The position numbers were made by a program, and so were the translations under genes. A DNA stretch of 5,310 nucleotides from Sulfuritalea sp. (GTDB taxonomy: Bacteria; Pseudomonadota; Gammaproteobacteria; Burkholderiales; Rhodocyclaceae), in contig JAPLRA010000079.1 of the NCBI GenBank assembly GCA_026399445.1, positions 1 to 5,310 of the forward strand, read 5' to 3'. The notes beneath the pieces are model-generated. The model made no database searches. It was not told the DNA's origin and saw only the letters and a list, made by a program, of their open reading frames with translations. Every line of letters begins with the position of its first letter. Within the stretch, counting starts at the first letter, position 1. Shown piece by piece: positions 1 through 5,078 of the stretch.

Positions 1-620
1 CCGCCTGTCGTTTCATGAAGCCGGAGGGCTGCGGCATCTATGAAGATCGGCCGACCGCCTGCCGCTATTACCCGGTGGCGCTGCTCTCCATGCGCAAGCA
101 GGATGAATACGTCGACCGCGACTCCTACGCCATCGTCAAGGAAGACCACTGCAAGGGCCACGAGGTCAATCGCCGTATCACCATCGCCGACTATCGCAAG
201 GAGCAGGGGCTCGAAGAGTACGACGAGTTGGCACGCGGCTGGCGCCAGCTGGTACTGAAGAAGCAGTCCTCCGGCCCGTCGATCGGCAAGCCGACCCTGC
301 GCAGCCGCCAGTTGTATTTCATGGCCTGCTACGACATCGACCGCTTTCGCGAATTCGTCAGCGCGGAATCCTTCAACAAGTTGTTCGACTTGCCGCCCGA
401 GGAAAAGGCCGCGCTGCTGGTCGATGACGTCGCCCTGCTGCAGTTTGCCTTCCGCTTCCTGCGGCAGGTGCTGTTCGGTGAAGAGAGCATTGCGCTCAAT
501 GCGGAAGCCGCGCAGGAACGTCTGGCCAAGGTGCAGGAGAAACGCTTGATCGAGGAGCGTGAGGCCGCGAAGAAGCGCGCGCTGGAATCGGAAGCCGAGG
601 GTGACGAAGGCTTCGACTGA
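1..620 (+). CDS. YkgJ-family cysteine-cluster protein, C-terminal part (5' end outside window)
   Basis: The reading frame is open from the window edge (first full codon at 3), so the ATG at 15 is probably internal and the gene starts upstream. About 205 residues are visible. The opening stretch has the family signature: Cys at visible residues 2, 10 and 20 in the context G-C-G-I-Y-E-D-R-P and A-C-R-Y-Y-P. A further Cys (residue 50, D-H-C-K-G-H) lies where such proteins often carry another metal ligand. YkgJ/UPF0153 proteins are small predicted zinc- or iron-chelating cytoplasmic proteins whose client is mostly unknown; the N-terminal cysteines expected for the family would lie upstream. The remainder is unassigned and ends in a charged, probably helical tail rich in Glu, Lys, Arg and Ala (from about visible residue 165). 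A hairpin follows the stop after 8 bases. It converges on the HdrB-like gene across the central insertion. Family call is secure; molecular role is not. Confidence 0.85.
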   Translation, partial: ACRFMKPEGCGIYEDRPTACRYYPVALLSMRKQDEYVDRDSYAIVKEDHCKGHEVNRRITIADYRKEQGLEEYDELARGWRQLVLKKQSSGPSIGKPTLRSRQLYFMACYDIDRFREFVSAESFNKLFDLPPEEKAALLVDDVALLQFAFRFLRQVLFGEESIALNAEAAQERLAKVQEKRLIEEREAAKKRALESEAEGDEGFD

Positions 621-628
621 TTCAATAA

Positions 629-681
629 AGTCGGCGCTGATGATACGGCGGGAAATCGCCGCATCATCAGCGCTGACTCTT
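629..681 (+). terminator. Terminator-like hairpin after the YkgJ-type gene
   Basis: A 22-base arm (629-650) pairs with 657-678 around a 6-base loop (GGAAAT). There are two imperfections: a G.U pair near the base (633/674) and an A.C mismatch (645/662). The short tail CTT follows on the + strand; the opposite side reads into TTTATTG, a better U-tract for - strand transcription. It begins 8 bases after the stop of the left gene and probably terminates it. It is a diverged copy of the hairpin at 4986-5035. Confidence 0.7.
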
Positions 682-686
682 GCGGG

Positions 687-710
687 TTACTGTCCGGCGA
701 TCTTTTCAGA
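687..710 (-). pseudogene. Orphan 3' remnant of an HdrB-like gene
   Basis: Read on the - strand, these bases encode S-E-K-I-A-G-Q-stop, against L-E-K-I-A-G-K-stop at the true end of the HdrB-like gene (5055-5078). Codons further upstream on the - strand show no resemblance to that protein, so only seven codons or so remain. The match alone is short. It counts because the adjacent hairpin is duplicated too, in the same order and orientation. Confidence 0.5.
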
Positions 711-744
711 ATAATTAAAGCGCTGGGTAGTGACGTGGGCTGGG

Positions 745-750
745 TACAAT
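745..750 (+). promoter_or_regulatory. Possible -10 element (TACAAT) for the large gene
   Basis: TACAAT matches the sigma-70 -10 consensus at five of six positions. It would place the transcription start near 757 and give a leader of about 25 bases before the ATG at 782. I find no convincing -35 hexamer at the usual 16-18 base spacing, so the promoter is weak, activator-dependent, or not real. Confidence 0.25.
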
Positions 751-767
751 GACCGCACACTAGATGC

Positions 768-771
768 GGAG
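768..771 (+). promoter_or_regulatory. Ribosome binding site (GGAG) selecting the ATG at 782
   Basis: GGAG lies 10 bases before the ATG at 782. The in-frame ATG at 764 has no purine-rich site before it and would put the Shine-Dalgarno inside the coding region. Starting at 782 also gives a compact signal peptide beginning M-N-I-K. Confidence 0.6.
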
Positions 772-781
772 CAATGTTTCG

Positions 782-3700
782 ATGAATATCAAAGCTTGCT
801 GCAGTCCGACGCATCTGGTGGCCATGATTTGCACGTTCGCGACAGCCTTGGCCATCGCTGCCGAGCCCGGGACACTGATGCAGGCGGTGCTCGGTGACGA
901 TCTGCAGGCAGCCCGAAGCGCTATCGAAGGCGGCGCGCCGGTCGACGCCATCGACCCGGTAGCGGGGCATACCCCGTTGTATGCGGCCGTTTCGCCCGGT
1001 GGTCCGCGTTATCGCGACATGATCGAGCTGCTCATCAGCAAGGGCGCCGGTCTGGATGTCATCGATGCGACTACGCAACTCACGCCTCTCGTCGCGGCGA
1101 TGGTGGTCACCGAACGGGGTCCTTTCGCGCAGCTTGAGCGCAGCCGGGCGGCAAACATTGTCGACGCGCTGCTGAACGGCGGCGCCAACCCGAACCAGGT
1201 TCTCAAGGGAGGCGAATCGCCGCTCATGCTCGCCGTGAGCATGAATAACCTGTCGGTCGTTCAATTGCTGCTGGCGCGCGGTGCGAACCCGAATCTGCGT
1301 GATGCCAATCAATCGACCGCCTTGCATGTGGCCTATGCCACGGAACGGCCGGCAAGCATGATTGACGCGCTGACCGCGGCGGGTGCCAATCCGAACCTGC
1401 GTGACGCCCAAGGCAAGCTTCCCCATGAACTGAGTCCGCAGTTTGTTCCGGTGACACCGCCTGCCCCGACACAGGCAGCACCCGCTTCTGCCGCGGCTCA
1501 ACCGTCCGTCGCGCCAGCGCCGGAGCCGCCCAAGTCGTCGATGACGAAATGGTTGATCGGCGGTGCTGTGGTGGCAACTGCTGTGGTGGGTTCGGCGGTG
1601 CTGGCGCATCTGGTGCAAGAACAGAAGAAGAAAAAGGCGAACGGCGGCGCGCCCGGCAATGTGCCGAGCGCGCCGCCGCCAGCGCCCGGAGTGCAAGGTC
1701 CGGTGATCGTCTTCTGGCTCAACGGGGGCGTTACTCCGGCCAACGGCCAGCCCTGGAGTCCCGTACGATGCACTGCGGCTGCGGGGGTCGATCCGAACTG
1801 CGTCATGGTGCGCGAAGGCGATATTGCCAACCTGATGGTGGAAATCGGCGAGAAGGAAGGACCGGCGCAGCGGCTGCCGCTTACGGTGCAACTCAGTTCG
1901 AGCGAACCGGGAGTGTTCCCGGTCCCGGCCACCCTCGTGGTGCCGCCCAGGGCTGCGGGTCAGAAGCCGGACCCGCTCTGCACCGGACGCAATCCGAACT
2001 GGCCCTGCATCAAGACCCGCGTGCCGGTGTCGGTGCGGGTTGGGGCGATTGCCGGGATTCGCGGCAATGGACTGGTAAATATCACGGCGAGCATTCCGAC
2101 CGACACGCCAAAGACATCGCAGCTGATGGTGAATCTCGCCACCAAAACTCCTGCACCGCAACCACCCTCGGTGGTGGGGCTGCTTCCTCCCCCGTTTTCA
2201 CTGCAGGTCCCCGTAGTGGCGCCGACTCCTCCCCAGCCGGCACCCATGCCAATTGGGCAGCCGAGTCCTGTTCCGCAGCCGGTACCTACTCCAATTGTTC
2301 AGCCGAGCCCGATTCCGCAGCCCGCGCCTGCGCCGATGCCGATCCCCGTAGTCCGGCCGCAGCCGCAGCCGGTTCCGCCGCCGACGCCGGTAGTGACCTG
2401 CGCTGCTCCGCAGGTACTGCAGAATGGCGCGTGTGTCGCAGCGCTCCCGGTACCGACTGTGGCGGTGCGCATCAAGGATTTCGGGTTGATGAGCGTGAAG
2501 CGCAGTGCAACTGCCGCGACGGAGACTTTCATACTGGGAACCGCTGCTGAATCCGACCGGATTGAATTCGTCGAGGGTGACAGTTTCACGCTTTACCTGG
2601 ACATCGACGACAAGTTCACAGAGCCGCTCACGGTGCGATTCAGCGCGTCCGAGCCGAACGTCTTTCCCGTTCCCGCCGCGCTTGTCGTTCAGCCAAACGC
2701 TGCCGGCTTTACGCCCGCCGCCTCGTGCCGGAATCGCGCTTCGGGAGGACCCTGCCCGCAGTACCGCTTGTTGATTCCGGTGCGTATCGGAAAGCTGGAG
2801 TGGGCGCATACCATCGACGTCGCCAACCGCCACAACGTAAGCATCACTGCAGTAGCGCCGGGTGGCAGCAAGAGCATTGCCTACGTAGTGGCGCACGTTG
2901 TGCCGCCGCAGCCCATAGCGCCTGTCGTGCCGCCTGTGCCTGTCCTGCCGGTGCCACCGGTTTTACTACCCGTAACGCCGGTGAACTGTACTGCGCCGTT
3001 GGTACTGCAGAATGGCGCCTGCGTTGCGATCCTTCCGCCGACACGGCCCGTGACTCCCCCGATTCTTCCGACTCCGGGAATATCCATATCCAACCTCGGG
3101 CTGGTCATCGCGCAGGCTGAACTCGTGCCGCCACAACCGCGCTCGGGCGAGCCGTTCATGGTCCGTGCGGTGTTGCGCAATATGACCGCTTATCCGTTCG
3201 ACAATGCCAGCTGGCAAGTAAGCGATGCGGCCCACAAGGTGCTCTATTCGGGGCCCCTGCGCTTCCTGCCCCAGCAGCAGCTGGAGGTGGTCACCCCGTC
3301 GCTCGGGAATCGCGACAGTCGCAGCCAATCCTTGCGCATCGACCTGAATCACGGCTCGACCACCGATCCCGCGTTGGCTGCAATGTTTCGGACCTTCGCG
3401 AGTCAATCCCGCGAACTCGCGTTGCCGGCAGAGGCGCCGGTCGCCTCGTTGCCGACACCGACACCGCCGCCGAAGGCGGTGGCGGGGCCGCCTCTGCTGA
3501 TAGTCCAGCCGGTGCCGATACCTCCCGCCGCCACATTGCCGTCGCCGCCACCACCCCAAGCAGTGACGCCGCCCACAGCGCCAGGCGCTCCGCCAATAGC
3601 CGCAGCATGTTCGGTCAACCGGGTCCTGAAGAACGGCGTGTGCGTAACGATGTCATGCGGACCTGACGAGGCGCCGGTAAATGGCCAATGTACGGTCGCA

Positions 3701-4909
3701 ACCTGTCGCCCACCAAAACTCGTCATCAATGGACTCTGCACCATACCGACCTGTTCCGCTCCCAACGTGCTTCGCGACGGGGTTTGCGGGGCACCGGCGT
3801 CGACTTGTCCATCCGACAAGGTGAATCAGAACGGCGTCTGCGTCGCGTTGCCGGCGGCTCTTGCCAGACCGGACTACTACCCCCCAGTGGGCTTCAACTA
3901 TTCGTGCACGGTCAACGGCAAGGTAATCAATGGCGAGGCCGGCGCATACGGTGGGCCATGCCAGGCAATCAATCAGCAAGTGGTCAAGGAGGAGCGCTGC
4001 AACGCGAGCGGTGCCACCAAAGCGAGCAAGATTGCCCAGTTGCACTGCTATGCCGACAGCACCGTCGGCAGTGTCCGCGCGAATTACCTGCTGGAGGCAA
4101 AATATCTGGCTGCGGAAATCGAATGCCCACCGGGGTTCCAGCATATTTCCGCCATGACCGATAGCTGCGTGCGCAAGCCCGCGAACTGCCTGCTTCCTTT
4201 CAAGGAAGAAGACGGCGTCTGCGTGTCGCCGAGCAGCTTCGACGCCCGGGCTTTCCCGCAGAAGGCCGTGACGTTCCTGTGCAATCCTCCAACCACGACG
4301 CGGCAGGGATACACCGTGCCGGACGGGCCCTGTGCCTACGATGAAACGGTCTACCTCACGGCGACGGTCTGCCCATACGGCCACGGCTCGTCCCGCGAGG
4401 CCAAGTTGCTGTATCAATGCCTCGCCGATCGCAGCGCCGGCGCATTCAAGACCAGCTACCAACGCCAGGCCGACAGTTTCTCCGGCGAGGACGGTCCCTT
4501 GCGTTGCCCATCCGGCTTCAAGCCGGATGCCAGGGACATCCTATGCGTTCCCGGAACGCCAAGCTGCAAATCGCCGCTGGTCCTGCAAGGCAACTCCTGC
4601 GTCACCCCTTTCGCCGGACGCCCCCCGAGTGCCGGTGCCGGCAGCGGCAGCAGCGCGGGAGGAACGGGCGGGACGGCGGCGGGCGGCTACCAGTGCCCGA
4701 CGACGAAAAAGCCATTCGACCCGGACTGGATACAAAGCCATGGCAGCTATTGGGCCGCTGCGAGCGCCCATGACGCCTATGCGGCTTGTCTGAAGACCAA
4801 GCCACAGGCAGCGTGCCAGGATTTCTACGTACAGGAAACGAAGCTGTGCAATTACGCGAAGCCCGCGTGTCTTGCTGTTGCAACCTCGGCGTCGAGTTGC
4901 CCGGGGTAA
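782..4909 (+). CDS. Large secreted ankyrin-repeat, Ig-like and cysteine-rich multidomain protein, function unknown
   Basis: About 1375 residues; a start at 764 would add six. Layout by residue: 1-26 signal peptide (A-I-A before the likely cut; no good lipobox at C17); 29-217 about five ankyrin repeats; 218-253 Pro/Ala linker; 254-278 second hydrophobic segment, then Lys 282-285; 307-454 and 560-707 two related beta-sandwich-like domains; 766-882 CARDB-like domain; 943-1020 five C-x10-C modules; 1042-1147 and 1167-1273 tandem eight-Cys units; 1283-1302 Gly/Ser linker; 1305-1375 six-Cys tail. Proline-rich linkers lie at 455-539, 708-733 and 883-942. All 42 mature cysteines lie after residue 329, which suggests a disulfide-bonded extracytoplasmic part. 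I do not recognise the whole protein. Binding or adhesion at the envelope is inference from the module types. It stands alone, between two duplicated flanking blocks, and shares no operon with its neighbours. No catalytic motif was seen. Confidence 0.9.
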   Translation: MNIKACCSPTHLVAMICTFATALAIAAEPGTLMQAVLGDDLQAARSAIEGGAPVDAIDPVAGHTPLYAAVSPGGPRYRDMIELLISKGAGLDVIDATTQLTPLVAAMVVTERGPFAQLERSRAANIVDALLNGGANPNQVLKGGESPLMLAVSMNNLSVVQLLLARGANPNLRDANQSTALHVAYATERPASMIDALTAAGANPNLRDAQGKLPHELSPQFVPVTPPAPTQAAPASAAAQPSVAPAPEPPKSSMTKWLIGGAVVATAVVGSAVLAHLVQEQKKKKANGGAPGNVPSAPPPAPGVQGPVIVFWLNGGVTPANGQPWSPVRCTAAAGVDPNCVMVREGDIANLMVEIGEKEGPAQRLPLTVQLSSSEPGVFPVPATLVVPPRAAGQKPDPLCTGRNPNWPCIKTRVPVSVRVGAIAGIRGNGLVNITASIPTDTPKTSQLMVNLATKTPAPQPPSVVGLLPPPFSLQVPVVAPTPPQPAPMPIGQPSPVPQPVPTPIVQPSPIPQPAPAPMPIPVVRPQPQPVPPPTPVVTCAAPQVLQNGACVAALPVPTVAVRIKDFGLMSVKRSATAATETFILGTAAESDRIEFVEGDSFTLYLDIDDKFTEPLTVRFSASEPNVFPVPAALVVQPNAAGFTPAASCRNRASGGPCPQYRLLIPVRIGKLEWAHTIDVANRHNVSITAVAPGGSKSIAYVVAHVVPPQPIAPVVPPVPVLPVPPVLLPVTPVNCTAPLVLQNGACVAILPPTRPVTPPILPTPGISISNLGLVIAQAELVPPQPRSGEPFMVRAVLRNMTAYPFDNASWQVSDAAHKVLYSGPLRFLPQQQLEVVTPSLGNRDSRSQSLRIDLNHGSTTDPALAAMFRTFASQSRELALPAEAPVASLPTPTPPPKAVAGPPLLIVQPVPIPPAATLPSPPPPQAVTPPTAPGAPPIAAACSVNRVLKNGVCVTMSCGPDEAPVNGQCTVATCRPPKLVINGLCTIPTCSAPNVLRDGVCGAPASTCPSDKVNQNGVCVALPAALARPDYYPPVGFNYSCTVNGKVINGEAGAYGGPCQAINQQVVKEERCNASGATKASKIAQLHCYADSTVGSVRANYLLEAKYLAAEIECPPGFQHISAMTDSCVRKPANCLLPFKEEDGVCVSPSSFDARAFPQKAVTFLCNPPTTTRQGYTVPDGPCAYDETVYLTATVCPYGHGSSREAKLLYQCLADRSAGAFKTSYQRQADSFSGEDGPLRCPSGFKPDARDILCVPGTPSCKSPLVLQGNSCVTPFAGRPPSAGAGSGSSAGGTGGTAAGGYQCPTTKKPFDPDWIQSHGSYWAAASAHDAYAACLKTKPQAACQDFYVQETKLCNYAKPACLAVATSASSCPG
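866..1432 (+). other. Ankyrin-repeat domain (about five repeats) of the large protein
   Basis: Residues 29-217. Repeats show the family pattern: T-P-L or S-P-L openings (H-T-P-L-Y-A-A, L-T-P-L-V-A-A, E-S-P-L-M-L-A, S-T-A-L-H-V-A), then a second helix ending in L-L-x-x-G-A and N-P-N loops. The second and third repeats have longer loops. The last two end in near-identical G-A-N-P-N-L-R-D-A, encoded at about 1281-1307 and 1382-1408, which suggests recent duplication. Ankyrin repeats bind proteins. Being behind a signal peptide, this set probably works in the periplasm, as in other bacterial secreted ankyrin proteins. Confidence 0.85.
1541..1636 (+). other. Internal hydrophobic segment resembling a second signal sequence or membrane anchor
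   Basis: Residues 254-285: M-T-K-W, then about 20 Gly/Ala/Val/Leu-rich residues ending V-L-A-H-L-V, then Q-E-Q and four lysines. It is long enough to span a membrane. It also looks like a signal peptide start (Met, Lys, hydrophobic core, V-L-A). The closest Shine-Dalgarno-like GGAG (1522-1525) is 15 bases from the ATG at 1541, too far for a confident internal start. Confidence 0.6.
1700..2143 (+). other. Ig/Calx-beta-like domain, copy 1
   Basis: Residues 307-454. It shares with copy 2 the pattern E-G-D...L-T-V-x-x-S-x-S-E-P-x-V-F-P-V-P-A-x-L-V-V, a following A-A-G, a Cys pair nine residues apart (C400/C409), then P-V-x-x-x-G and N-I-T-A strands. The E-G-D opening and alternating beta pattern recall Calx-beta or other Ig-like beta sandwiches; this is inference from pattern. 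Copy 1 has an extra Cys pair (C330/C340) absent from copy 2. Confidence 0.55.
2243..2326 (+). repeat. Two tandem 14-codon Pro/Gln repeats in the first proline-rich linker
   Basis: Units 2243-2284 and 2285-2326 (residues 488-501 and 502-515) follow P-x-P-I-x-Q-P-S-P-x-P-Q-P-x. They sit in a longer Pro-rich linker (residues 455-539) that joins the two Ig-like domains and probably acts as a stiff extended spacer. The units differ mainly at third codon positions and a few residues, so this is a coding tandem duplication that has started to drift. Confidence 0.7.
2459..2902 (+). other. Ig/Calx-beta-like domain, copy 2
   Basis: Residues 560-707. The core S-A-S-E-P-N-V-F-P-V-P-A starts at residue 621, against S-S-S-E-P-G-V-F-P-V-P-A at 372, and the Cys pair C649/C658 sits at exactly the same distance from it (29 residues from L371 and F620 respectively) as C400/C409 in copy 1. 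Each copy is followed by a Pro-rich linker and a C-x10-C module, so the duplicated unit was probably domain plus linker plus module. Confidence 0.55.
3077..3427 (+). other. CARDB-like domain of the large protein
   Basis: Residues 766-882. It opens with I-S-I-S-N-L-G-L, then P-x-x-P-R-S-G-E-P-F-M-V-R-A-V-L-R-N, a later W-Q-V-S-D, and a leucine-rich strand before L-R-I-D-L. This resembles CARDB/APHP domains, cell-adhesion-related seven-stranded sandwiches found in bacterial surface proteins. It has no cysteine. The family call rests on pattern only. Confidence 0.4.
3608..3841 (+). repeat. Five tandem C-x10-C modules
   Basis: Cys pairs 943/954, 959/970, 975/986, 991/1002 and 1009/1020 are each separated by exactly ten residues, with 4-6 residues between modules. 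The consensus is C-x-x-P-x-x-x-x-N-G-x-C-V/T. The same module occurs singly at residues 540-551, 736-747, 1136-1147 and 1262-1273. Each is probably a small disulfide-closed loop; the pattern recalls half of a TIL or EB-type cysteine module, but I cannot assign a family. Confidence 0.8.
3905..4222 (+). repeat. Eight-cysteine unit, copy 1
   Basis: Residues 1042-1147, with Cys at 1042, 1060, 1073, 1089, 1115, 1129, 1136 and 1147. Shared landmarks with copy 2 are G-P-C, a Cys followed by x-A-D and a Tyr ten residues past the Asp, then C-P-x-G-F, and a closing C-x10-C module. I do not recognise the fold. Confidence 0.75.
4280..4600 (+). repeat. Eight-cysteine unit, copy 2
   Basis: Residues 1167-1273, with Cys at 1167, 1184, 1197, 1213, 1242, 1255, 1262 and 1273. 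Each Cys lies 124-127 residues after its partner in copy 1, so the spacing is nearly unchanged although the residues between have diverged widely. That suggests the disulfide framework is under selection. Confidence 0.75.
4694..4906 (+). other. Six-cysteine C-terminal tail of the large protein
   Basis: Residues 1305-1375 follow a Gly/Ser/Ala-rich linker (1283-1302). Cys lie at 1305, 1336, 1345, 1356, 1363 and 1373. The tail also has aromatic residues (W1316, Y1323, W1324, Y1333, F1348, Y1349, Y1358) and ends S-S-C-P-G. It does not follow the C-x10-C pattern apart from the chance-looking 1345/1356 pair. Its end position behind a flexible linker suggests an independent functional head, but no family is recognised. 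Confidence 0.5.
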
Positions 4910-4916
4910 AGGCAGC

Positions 4917-4957
4917 GGGTCGGGACGGCGGCGAGCTGCCGACTCAGGTCCCGGCCC
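4917..4957 (+). terminator. GC-rich hairpin just after the large gene
   Basis: GGGTCGGGAC (4917-4926) pairs with GTCCCGGCCC (4948-4957) over ten positions with one U.G pair. The loop can form an inner CGGC/GCCG stem. It starts 7 bases after the stop. No U-tract follows, so it is either a weak terminator or a stabilising 3' end structure; the stronger hairpin at 4986-5035 could also stop + strand transcripts. Confidence 0.35.
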
Positions 4958-4984
4958 ACCGGCGCGCTGTGCAGCTTCCCGAAG

Positions 4985-5078
4985 AAAGTCGGCGCTGGTG
5001 ATACGGCGAAATCACCGTATCACCAGCGCCGACTTGTTGCCTTAGAGCGGCGAACTACTTGCCGGCGATCTTTTCCAG
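4985..5078. repeat. Right copy of the block flanking the large gene
   Basis: Matches 627-710 in the same orientation (details at that entry). This copy includes the genuine last codons and stop of the HdrB-like gene plus its terminator, so it is probably the parental arrangement. Confidence 0.75.
4986..5035 (-). terminator. Perfect 21-bp hairpin, terminator of the HdrB-like gene
   Basis: Arms 4986-5006 and 5015-5035 are perfectly complementary around an 8-base loop. On the - strand the hairpin starts 19 bases after the stop of the HdrB-like gene and is followed by a T-rich run (CTTTCTTC), fitting a Rho-independent terminator. On the + strand the tail (GTTGCCTT) is poorer, but the structure may act both ways. 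Confidence 0.8.

Larger units (their letters stand above)
627..710. repeat. Left copy of the block flanking the large gene
   Basis: This block matches 4985-5078 in the same orientation. Bases 627-650 differ from 4985-5008 at a single position (A640/G4998). The second hairpin arm differs at four of 26 aligned positions. After a gap of about 11 bases, the 14-base string at 694-707 (CCGGCGATCTTTTC) recurs exactly at 5062-5075. The left copy has lost its matching gene and the hairpin carries a mismatch, so it looks like the decaying copy. Confidence 0.75.

Noticed and set aside
627..710. The flanking blocks as attachment sites of an integrative element or inverted repeats of an insertion sequence
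   Set aside because: They are direct, not inverted, relative to each other; no tRNA gene end, integrase or transposase lies between them. A duplicated gene-end/terminator junction explains them better.
797..832. Lipoprotein signal (Cys in the N-terminal hydrophobic region)
   Set aside because: C17 is preceded by A-M-I, and C6/C7 are too close to the start; none fits a lipobox with small residues at -1. A type I signal peptide ending A-I-A fits better.
329..2161. 610-codon open frame on the - strand overlapping the left gene and the first third of the large gene
   Set aside because: It spans two convincing + strand genes and an intergenic region, and its translation is Arg/His-rich without domain pattern. 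It is an antisense shadow of GC-rich coding sequence.
2243..2400. CRISPR-like or non-coding tandem repeat
   Set aside because: The repeats are multiples of three, stay in the reading frame, and encode a Pro-rich linker; there are no unique spacers between constant repeats.
1549..2550. 333-codon + strand frame within the large gene
   Set aside because: It is an alternative frame of the well-supported Ig-like domain region; the translation is low-complexity Gly/Arg/Ala-rich with no recognisable motif and no ribosome binding site.
3653..4462. 269-codon - strand frame opposite the Cys-rich region
   Set aside because: The + strand frame here has conserved Cys spacing across repeats, so it is the real one; the - strand frame lacks features and a plausible start signal.
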